14,788 bases of DNA. Source: SVTX01 sp964567085. GTDB lineage: Bacteria; Bacillota; Clostridia; Oscillospirales; CAG-272. The notes under the pieces were generated by a model. That model had not been told where the DNA came from. It searched no databases and saw nothing but the letters and a program-made list of their open reading frames with translations. Position 1 is the first letter of the stretch, and each line of letters begins with the position of its first letter. The DNA is taken from the NCBI GenBank assembly GCA_964567085.1, contig CAZMKU010000035.1:1-14788 (forward strand), given 5' to 3'. Of the stretch, positions 7,112-13,406 are shown in pieces. The translations under genes and the position numbers were made by a program.

Positions 7112-7137
7112 AAAAAGGCGGATTTTCCGCCTTTTTT
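7112..7137 (+). terminator. cca terminator
   Basis: A stem AAAAAGGCGGA (7112-7122) with its complement at 7126-7136, a minimal T loop, and a T-tract. The arm sequence is the same as in the terminator at 1725-1750. Confidence 0.9.
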
Positions 7138-7140
7138 CTT

Positions 7141-7342
7141 GCCGTTTCACAGTCGAAAGGAAAAGGCTTTTCGAGTCGTCAAGGACGTAGCGAAGCGGCG
7201 CGGTTAATTCTTTGCCTTCTTCTGTGGGAGAGGGCTTTCAAACACGGCGAGAACGCCCCTACAAACTTTGTTTTAACTCTGCGCTCTGCATTCTGCACTT
7301 GCAGGTCGTCGAAGCGCCGACCCCTACAACTCTGCATTCTGC
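7141..7342. repeat. Dispersed intergenic repeat, copy B
   Basis: No gene is visible in this stretch. Its right half (7295-7342) matches 5795-5842 at 44 of 48 bases (mismatches A for G, A for G, T for C, T for C), including the inverted element GGTCGTCGA..GCGCCGACC and the CCCCTACAACTC motif. Just left of it is the same ACTCTGC-rich tract (7275-7298). The left half (7141-7270) is less similar to copy A and may be decayed or a different repeat. Confidence 0.6.
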
Positions 7343-7394
7343 GCTATATACATACTTTTCCTTTGAAAAATCTATATTTTCTCACCTGTTTTAC

Positions 7395-7423
7395 TTGACA
7401 AATATATATATAAGGTATATAAT
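7395..7423 (+). promoter_or_regulatory. Perfect consensus promoter of the carA-carB operon
   Basis: TTGACA (7395-7400), a 17-base AT-rich spacer, and TATAAT (7418-7423). The start is near 7430, which gives a leader of about 137 bases before carA. Confidence 0.88.
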
Positions 7424-7429
7424 TATATA

Positions 7430-7566
7430 AGAATATTAGAATGGGAAAGTAGGACAATCTTGAAATTTTCTCACTTTAAATTTCTTTACTGCAGGCGGGC
7501 AGATGGCGTCGGCAGTAAAAATCAACTTCATAATTGGAGCTTTGCTCCAAGAAAGGCAGACGTATT
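7430..7566 (+). promoter_or_regulatory. Structured 5' leader of carA
   Basis: Three successive perfect inverted repeats: GAAATTT/AAATTTC (7462-7484, 9-base loop); TTTACTGC/GCAGTAAA (7485-7492 with 7512-7519, 19-base GC-rich loop); and TTGGAGC/GCTCCAA (7534-7550, TTT loop). The last ends one base before the AAAGG ribosome binding site (7552-7556). No T-tract follows any of them, so transcription termination is not indicated; control of translation start is more plausible. I do not see the conserved loop of a PyrR-binding hairpin. An out-of-frame ATG at 7503 opens a 43-codon frame that overlaps the carA start. Confidence 0.5.
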
Positions 7567-8652
7567 ATGAAAAAAGTCTACATCATTTTACAGAATGGAC
7601 ACGTTTTCGAGGGAAGATCGTTCGGGGCAGATGACCGAGTGGTCGGTGAGATCGTTTTCACTACCGGTGTTGTCGGTTACCTTGAGACCCTGACTGACCC
7701 TGCAAACTACGGTCAGATCGTGGTAGGAACGTTTCCTCTTATCGGCAACTACGGAGTTATACCCGCCGATATGCAATCCGAAAAGCTTTATCCCAAGGCT
7801 TATATCGTTCGCGAATTCTGTGAAGACCCGTCCAACTATCGCTGCGAGGGCACTCTTGACTCGTGGCTCAAGGAAAACGGAGTCGTTGGCGTTTGCGGTG
7901 TTGACACCCGCGCGCTCACAAAGATCATTCGTGAATACGGCGTTATGAACGCTATTATCACAGACGCTCTTCCCGACCCCATCGTTCCCGACGAGGTTCT
8001 CACCTACAAGGTTGAGAATGCGGTTGAGGCGGTAACGACGGACAAGGTGAAAAGGTACGAATGCGAAAGCCCCAAGTACAACGTAGCTCTCTACGACTTC
8101 GGCGTAAAGAAGTCCACTATCGACTCTCTCTTGAATATGGGCTGCAATATAACGGTTTTCCCCGCTTTCACGCCCGCTTCCGAGATCCTTTCGGGCGGCT
8201 TTGACGGTGTCGTTCTCTCCGACGGCCCGGGCAACCCCAAGGATAATATAAAGATCACTCTCGAGCTTCGTAAGATATTCGGACAGCTCCCCATTTTCGG
8301 TATTTCTCTGGGTCATCAGCTTCTCGCGACCGCCGCAGGCGCGATTACCGCAAAGCTCAAATACGGCCACCGCGGATCAAATCAGCCCGTGCGCGACGTA
8401 AAGGAGGGACGTGTTTATATAACCTCCCAGAATCACCGCTATACGGTTCTTCCCGCAACTCTTCCGTCCTTCGCGTCAATTCGCTACGTAAACCACAACG
8501 ACGGCACGGTTGAGGGTATCGACTACGACGAAAAGCTCGCTATCACCTGTCAGTTCTTGCCCGAGGCGACCTCGCGCTCCCGCGACAACAGAGTTATGTA
8601 CGAACGCTTCGTTGCCTTAATGGACGAATTCAAGAACAAGGAGGAGAAATAA
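7567..8652 (+). CDS. carA: Carbamoyl-phosphate synthase small subunit with lost glutaminase active site
   Basis: A 361-residue CarA homologue. In the family it hydrolyses glutamine and channels ammonia to CarB for carbamoyl phosphate, which feeds pyrimidine and arginine synthesis. The N-terminal CPSase domain is normal (GEIVFTTGVVGYLETLTDP, GVDTRALTKIIREYG), and the class I amidotransferase domain is recognisable from about residue 185 (SDGPGNP at 218-224, GHRGSNQPV, TSQNH). The nucleophile in GICLGHQ is Ser247 (TCT, 8305-8307), the catalytic His of QxHPEA is Leu331 (TTG, 8557-8559), the Gly of QNHG is Arg291, and the following SPGP is TSRS. Glu333 remains. Glutamine hydrolysis is therefore not expected. 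ATG 7567 fits the family N-terminus; the upstream in-frame TTG 7534 lies in a leader hairpin. The gene ends one base before carB. Confidence 0.93.
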   Translation: MKKVYIILQNGHVFEGRSFGADDRVVGEIVFTTGVVGYLETLTDPANYGQIVVGTFPLIGNYGVIPADMQSEKLYPKAYIVREFCEDPSNYRCEGTLDSWLKENGVVGVCGVDTRALTKIIREYGVMNAIITDALPDPIVPDEVLTYKVENAVEAVTTDKVKRYECESPKYNVALYDFGVKKSTIDSLLNMGCNITVFPAFTPASEILSGGFDGVVLSDGPGNPKDNIKITLELRKIFGQLPIFGISLGHQLLATAAGAITAKLKYGHRGSNQPVRDVKEGRVYITSQNHRYTVLPATLPSFASIRYVNHNDGTVEGIDYDEKLAITCQFLPEATSRSRDNRVMYERFVALMDEFKNKEEK

Positions 8653-8653
8653 T

Positions 8654-11600
8654 ATGCCGCTCGATAGATCCATAAAAAAGGTTTTGGTTATCGGCTCAGG
8701 TCCTATCGTTATCGGACAGGCTGCCGAATTTGACTACGCGGGCGCTCAGGCCTGCCGCGTTCTCAAGTCCCGCGGTATTGAAACCATCCTTCTCAACTCC
8801 AACCCCGCAACCATCATGACCGACAAGGCTATGGCTGACGAGATCTATCTCGAGCCCCTCACGCTTGCAACGGTTAAAAGAATTATAGAAAAAGAAAGAC
8901 CCGATTCCATTCTCGCAACGCTTGGCGGTCAGACAGGCCTTACCCTCGCTATGCAGCTTCACAAGGAAGGCTGGCTTGAGGAGCACGGCGTTCGCCTGCT
9001 CGGCACGGACGCCGAGGCTATCATCAAGGCAGAGGACAGAGAGCTATTCAAGGACACGATGATCAAGATCGGTCAGCCCCTCGTTCCCTCGGATATTGCT
9101 ACGACACTCGAGGAATCCAAGGCAATTGCCGAGAAGATCGGCTACCCCGTGATCATTCGTCCCGCGTTCACTCTCGGCGGCTTTGGCGGCGGCGTTGCTT
9201 ACAACGAGGAGGAAATGAACGAGGTTGCGGCAAACGGCCTCGAGCAGTCCCCTATCACACAGATCCTCGTTGAAAAATATATCTACGGCTGGAAGGAGAT
9301 CGAATTCGAGGTTATGCGCGACCACGCGGGTAATAAGATCGCGATCTGCTCTATGGAAAACTTCGACCCCGTCGGCGTTCACACGGGCGACTCCATAGTT
9401 TGCGCTCCCGCGCTTACCCTCGCAAAGAAGGAATACGATATGCTCCGCACTGCCGCTCTCGACATTATTGAGGAGCTCGGCATTGAAGGCGGATGCAACT
9501 GTCAGTTCGCGCTTGACCCTAACTCCGACACTTATTCCGTAATCGAGGTTAACCCCCGTGTATCCCGTTCATCCGCGCTCGCTTCCAAGGCAACGGGTTA
9601 TCCCATCGCCAAGGTTTCCGCGCAGATCGCGCTCGGATACACGCTTGATGAGATCAAAAATGAGATCACAGGCAAGACCTACGCTTGCTTTGAGCCCTCG
9701 GTTGACTATGTAGTTCTTAAGGTTCCGAAGTGGCCCTTCGACAAGTTTGCGCAGTCCCAGAGAAAGCTCGGCACGCAGATGAAGGCGACAGGCGAGGTTA
9801 TGTCCATCGCTCCCTCGTTTGAGGAAGCTCTCATGAAGGCTGTTCGCGGCGCGGAGATCGGTCTTGACACGCTCAATCCCAAGGCGTCGCTTCTCGGAGA
9901 TAACGCGCTTGAATCCCTCAAAAAGACTGACGATATGCGCCTTTTCAGAGTATTCGAGGCTCTCAAGGCAGGCGTATCCATTGAAGACATTTACAATATC
10001 ACAAAAATAGACAAGTTCTTCCTGTGCAAGCTCTTGAAGCTCGCAAGGTTTGAAGAATTCCTCTCCACACTCGCAGGACAGCAGATGGACGAGGAAACCT
10101 ATATCAAGGCAAAGAAGCTCGGCTACACCGACGACGCGCTCACAAGACTTTCGGGCGCAACGCTTCCCGCTCACAGAGCATCCGCTTACAAGATGGTTGA
10201 CACCTGCGCGGGCGAGATTGCGGCAGAAAAGCCCTACTTCTACGGCACGCACGACGATATCGAGCACGACGAAGCGAGACACTTCCTCAATCACGAAAAG
10301 GAAACAGTTGTTGTTCTTGGTTCAGGTCCTATCCGTATCGGTCAGGGTATCGAGTTCGACTACTCCTCGGTTCACTGCGTTTGGGCGCTCAAGGAAATGG
10401 GCTACGACGTAGCTATCATCAACAACAACCCCGAAACAGTTTCCACCGACTTCGATATTGCCGACAGACTTTATTTTGAGCCCCTCACTCCCGAGGACGT
10501 TTACGACATTATTCAGCTTGAAAAGCCTATCGGTGTCGTTGTTGCATTCGGCGGTCAGACGGCGATAAAGCTCACAAACTTCCTTGACAAGAAGGGTATT
10601 CCCGTACTCGGAACTTCCGCTGACGGCATTGACATGGCGGAGGACAGAGCGAGATTTGAGGCGCTCCTTGAGGAATGCGGCATCAAGCGTCCCTCGGGCG
10701 TTGGCGTTATGACAAAGGCAGAAGCTCTTGAAGCAGCTGAAAATATCGGTTATCCCGTCTTAGTTCGTCCCTCCTACGTTATCGGCGGTCAGAACATGGT
10801 TATCTCTCACGAGGAAAAGGATATCGAGGCTTATATGGACAAGATTCTGTCCACGGGCATCGAAAACCCCGTTCTCGTTGACAAATATATGTGCGGCACG
10901 GAGCTTGAGGTTGACGTTATCTCGGACGGCGAGGACGTTCTCATCCCAGGTATTATGGAGCACATCGAGCGCGCGGGTATCCACTCGGGCGACTCCATCG
11001 CGGTTTATCCCCCCTACAATCTCACGGACGCTATGCGCCAGAAGATAATTGATTGCTCGACTACCTTGGCGCTCAAGCTCGGCACAAAGGGTCTTGTAAA
11101 CATTCAGTATCTTATCTACAACAACGAGCTTTACGTAATCGAGGTCAACCCCCGAGCATCCCGTACTATTCCCTACATCAGTAAGGTTACGGGCGTTCCC
11201 ATGGTCGATCTCGCGTCCAAGGTTATGATAGGCAAAAAGCTTGCATACCTCGGCTACGGCACGGGTCTTTACAAGGTTCCTCCCTACTTTGCGGTTAAGG
11301 TTCCCGTATTCTCCTTTGAAAAACTCAACGACGTAAATACACAGCTCGGCCCCGAAATGAAGTCCACGGGCGAGGTTCTCGGTATCGGTAAAACTCTCAA
11401 CGAAGCTATCTACAAGGGTATCATCGCGGCGGGCTACAAGCTCATCGACCCCGAAAAGAACACGGGCGTCGGCGTATTCCTCTCCTGCGAGGATCACGAC
11501 TACAACGACATAGTTTCGGTTGCAAAGAAGTTCTACGACCTCGGCGTAAATATCTACGCGACACCGGGTACGGCGGCATCTATCGCGCGCCTCGGTATCG

Positions 11601-12709
11601 ACGTTATAACCGTTCCCAACGTATTCGATTCCGACGACGTATGGAATCTTATGGAATCGGGCAAGATCAGCTATATCGTCTACACGGGCGCTATCGTTGA
11701 CGGCACGGTTGATGAATTTATCTCAATTCACAGAAAGGCTATCCAGCTCAATATCGCGGTATTCTCCGCAATTGATACTGCAAACGCGCTCGCTGACGCG
11801 GTTGCGGGCAGATGGAGCGAGCTTAACACCGAGCTCGTTGACCTCAACAATATGAGAAGCGAACGTATGAACCTCAAGTTCTACAAGATGGAAACTCTCG
11901 GAAACGACTATATTCTCGTTGACAACCGCGACGGAAGCATTCGTTGCCCCGAATCCTTGGCTCTCCAGCTCTGTAACAGACACACGGGTATCGGCGCCGA
12001 CGGTCTTCTCCTTGTTGAAAGAAGTAGCCACAGCGACTCCAAGATGAGAATATTCAACAGCGACGGAAGCGAAGGCAAGCTTGCCGCAAACGCGCTCCGC
12101 TGCGTTGCTAAATACCTTTACGATAACGGTATCGTTGAGGTTTGCGACTTTACTATCGACACCTGGAGCGGTCCTCGCTCAGTTCACGCTATCTTGGCTA
12201 ACGAGGAGGTCGGCTCTGTAACCGTTGAAGCGGGTGAGTATACCTTTGACGCCAACAAGCTTCCCATTGATTTTGAGGCTGACGGCGAGGTTGTAAACAA
12301 GACGATTCAGATCGGCGAGAGCAGCTACGACGTAACCTGCCTGCTTCTCGGTAACCTCCACACAGTCGTATTCGCAGACCGAGTTGACGACCTTGATATC
12401 GACAAGATCGGCCCCGAGTTTGAATTCTCTCCCCTTTTCCCCGACAGAACCAACGTTGAATTCGTAAGAGTCGTAAATGACAGAACGATCAAGATGCGCG
12501 TTTGGGAACGCGGCGCGGGTGAGACTCTCGCTTGCGGTACGGGCGCGTGCGCGGCGGCAGCTGCGGCGGTCAGAAACGGTCTTTGCGAGATGGGTAAGGA
12601 TATTACCGTCAAGGTTCGCGGCGGCGACCTCACCGTTTGCGTTTACGAAAATAACGTAACTCTTACGGGTAACGCACATCTCTCCTTCGAGGGAACAAAG
12701 AAGATCTAA
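8654..12709 (+). CDS. carB: Fusion: carbamoyl-phosphate synthase large subunit plus DapF-like domain
   Basis: 1351 residues in one frame. Residues 1-1065 are a full CarB: ATP-grasp half 1 (GSGPIVIGQAAEFDYAG, Arg129, Arg169, VIEVNPRVSRSSA), oligomerisation region about 400-545, ATP-grasp half 2 (GSGPIRIGQGIEFDYSS, IEVNPRASRTIPY), and MGS-like allosteric domain about 935-1055 (ATPGTAASIARLG). Key ATP and bicarbonate residues look intact. Residues 1072-1351 are a whole diaminopimelate epimerase: GNDYILVDN, GIGADGLLLVE, IFNSDGSE, ERGAGETLACGTGACA. Catalytic Cys1294 is present, but the first Cys (of CGNG) is Ala1144 and NPH is NLH. There is no stop codon or strong ribosome binding site at the junction (11852-11867). 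The GGAGG for ATG 8654 lies inside the end of carA, indicating translational coupling. CarB should be active; epimerase activity is doubtful. Confidence 0.95.
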   Translation: MPLDRSIKKVLVIGSGPIVIGQAAEFDYAGAQACRVLKSRGIETILLNSNPATIMTDKAMADEIYLEPLTLATVKRIIEKERPDSILATLGGQTGLTLAMQLHKEGWLEEHGVRLLGTDAEAIIKAEDRELFKDTMIKIGQPLVPSDIATTLEESKAIAEKIGYPVIIRPAFTLGGFGGGVAYNEEEMNEVAANGLEQSPITQILVEKYIYGWKEIEFEVMRDHAGNKIAICSMENFDPVGVHTGDSIVCAPALTLAKKEYDMLRTAALDIIEELGIEGGCNCQFALDPNSDTYSVIEVNPRVSRSSALASKATGYPIAKVSAQIALGYTLDEIKNEITGKTYACFEPSVDYVVLKVPKWPFDKFAQSQRKLGTQMKATGEVMSIAPSFEEALMKAVRGAEIGLDTLNPKASLLGDNALESLKKTDDMRLFRVFEALKAGVSIEDIYNITKIDKFFLCKLLKLARFEEFLSTLAGQQMDEETYIKAKKLGYTDDALTRLSGATLPAHRASAYKMVDTCAGEIAAEKPYFYGTHDDIEHDEARHFLNHEKETVVVLGSGPIRIGQGIEFDYSSVHCVWALKEMGYDVAIINNNPETVSTDFDIADRLYFEPLTPEDVYDIIQLEKPIGVVVAFGGQTAIKLTNFLDKKGIPVLGTSADGIDMAEDRARFEALLEECGIKRPSGVGVMTKAEALEAAENIGYPVLVRPSYVIGGQNMVISHEEKDIEAYMDKILSTGIENPVLVDKYMCGTELEVDVISDGEDVLIPGIMEHIERAGIHSGDSIAVYPPYNLTDAMRQKIIDCSTTLALKLGTKGLVNIQYLIYNNELYVIEVNPRASRTIPYISKVTGVPMVDLASKVMIGKKLAYLGYGTGLYKVPPYFAVKVPVFSFEKLNDVNTQLGPEMKSTGEVLGIGKTLNEAIYKGIIAAGYKLIDPEKNTGVGVFLSCEDHDYNDIVSVAKKFYDLGVNIYATPGTAASIARLGIDVITVPNVFDSDDVWNLMESGKISYIVYTGAIVDGTVDEFISIHRKAIQLNIAVFSAIDTANALADAVAGRWSELNTELVDLNNMRSERMNLKFYKMETLGNDYILVDNRDGSIRCPESLALQLCNRHTGIGADGLLLVERSSHSDSKMRIFNSDGSEGKLAANALRCVAKYLYDNGIVEVCDFTIDTWSGPRSVHAILANEEVGSVTVEAGEYTFDANKLPIDFEADGEVVNKTIQIGESSYDVTCLLLGNLHTVVFADRVDDLDIDKIGPEFEFSPLFPDRTNVEFVRVVNDRTIKMRVWERGAGETLACGTGACAAAAAAVRNGLCEMGKDITVKVRGGDLTVCVYENNVTLTGNAHLSFEGTKKI

Positions 12710-12720
12710 AAATACAAAAA

Positions 12721-12747
12721 TGCGGCTTCGGTTTTACTGAAGCCGCA
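12721..12747. terminator. Hairpin in the gap after the carB-dapF fusion
   Basis: Nine perfect base pairs (TGCGGCTTC with GAAGCCGCA), extendable by two. On the plus strand it is followed only by AAATTTACC, so it is a poor terminator there. On the minus strand it is followed by TTTTTGTATTTTT, but no minus-strand gene ends here. It may act as a weak terminator, an mRNA-end stabiliser or a processing site between 8654-12709 and the next gene. Confidence 0.45.
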
Positions 12748-12768
12748 AATTTACCAGAGGGAAAATAT

Positions 12769-13254
12769 ATGTTCAAAAAAACTCTCAAAACCCAAAACAA
12801 AAAAGCAAAGCTTGTAATGACTATGCAGTTTATTTTAGGCATAGGATTTCTATTTTTAGCTCCCTCGGTCAAGGGAAGATCCATAATTCAGATAATCGGA
12901 TTTTTGTTTATCGGCGCGGCTATCTATATCGCGACGGCGTTCGTTTTAAAGGAATACACCGTGAATATATTTATTTCGGAGGGCGAAAATGTACCCGACC
13001 TTGCTGTATTTGAATTTCACGGAAAGCGGGAGATAAAGGTTTGCCATATTTCTCTTTCGGAGGTTACAGAAATTAAAATTATCACACCCGAAAATGCCAG
13101 AGAAGAAGCAAAAAAACGAAAAAATCTCAAAAGATATAAATACAACACGGTTTTCGACTGTGAGAAATTCATTGAGCTTATCGTCCGCGATGAAATCTCG
13201 ATTATCGTAACGTACGACGAGGAGTTGTACAAAGCTTTAAAACAATACATTTAA
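12769..13254 (+). CDS. Small two-helix membrane protein, unknown function
   Basis: A 161-residue protein that I do not assign to a named family. A basic N-terminus (FKKTLKTQNKKAK) is followed by two hydrophobic helices at about residues 15-34 and 39-60, separated by a short polar turn (VKGRS). After these comes a soluble domain of about 100 residues, rich in Lys, Glu and beta-strand-like segments (VCHISLSEVTEIKIIT, DEISIIVTYDEELYKALKQYI). The positive-inside rule places the N-terminus and the soluble domain in the cytoplasm. The layout resembles small membrane-anchored PH-like proteins, but this is only a resemblance. AGAGGG (12756-12761) is 7 bases before ATG 12769. There is no promoter in the 59-base gap after the carB fusion, so it is probably cotranscribed with it, past the hairpin at 12721-12747. 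Confidence 0.75.
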   Translation: MFKKTLKTQNKKAKLVMTMQFILGIGFLFLAPSVKGRSIIQIIGFLFIGAAIYIATAFVLKEYTVNIFISEGENVPDLAVFEFHGKREIKVCHISLSEVTEIKIITPENAREEAKKRKNLKRYKYNTVFDCEKFIELIVRDEISIIVTYDEELYKALKQYI

Positions 13255-13257
13255 TAC

Positions 13258-13342
13258 GTAGGGGCGACGTCCACGGCGGTCCGTTTCGTAGGGCGGGGGT
13301 TCACTCCCGCCGCTTTTATTTGTAGGGGACGTCGTCCCCTAC
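13258..13342. repeat. Palindromic GTAGGGG-type intergenic repeats
   Basis: Three elements in a row: GTAGGGGCGACGTCC (13258-13272), a GGCGGG/CCCGCC hairpin (13292-13297 with 13306-13311), and a near-perfect palindrome of two 10-base arms, GTAGGGGACG and CGTCCCCTAC, around one T (13322-13342). The CGACGTCC and CCCCTAC cores recur in the blocks at 5615-5880 and 7141-7342, which suggests one family of REP-like elements in this genome. No coding sequence is present. Confidence 0.65.
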
Positions 13343-13375
13343 ATTGAACGTCTGCAACCAATTGCCTACCCGTAT

Positions 13376-13406
13376 AAAAAATGCCCGATTTCTCGGGCAT
13401 TTTTTT
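13376..13406. terminator. Bidirectional terminator
   Basis: A 13-bp stem, AAAAAATGCCCGA (13376-13388) with its complement at 13393-13405, and a TTTC loop. It has A- and T-tracts on both sides and touches the stop codon of the minus-strand SGNH gene (13407-13405). It can also end any plus-strand transcript coming from 12769-13254. Confidence 0.9.

Noticed and set aside
7430..7566. PyrR-dependent attenuator of the carA operon
   Set aside because: No conserved PyrR-binding loop was recognised and no hairpin in the leader is followed by a T-tract.
7567..8652. carA as a decaying pseudogene
   Set aside because: The frame is intact with no stop or frameshift, the rest of the protein is well conserved, and it is translationally coupled to carB. 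Only the glutaminase pocket is altered.
9569..10294. Antisense open frames inside carB (also near 10760-11497) and inside the MATE, fba and carA genes
   Set aside because: They arise from the codon bias of the sense genes; their translations look random and lack start signals.
11852..11869. Separate dapF start at ATG 11852 or 11867 within the fused frame
   Set aside because: The frame is continuous with CarB and upstream sequence gives only a weak GAGAAG match. Internal initiation cannot be excluded but a fusion is the simpler reading.
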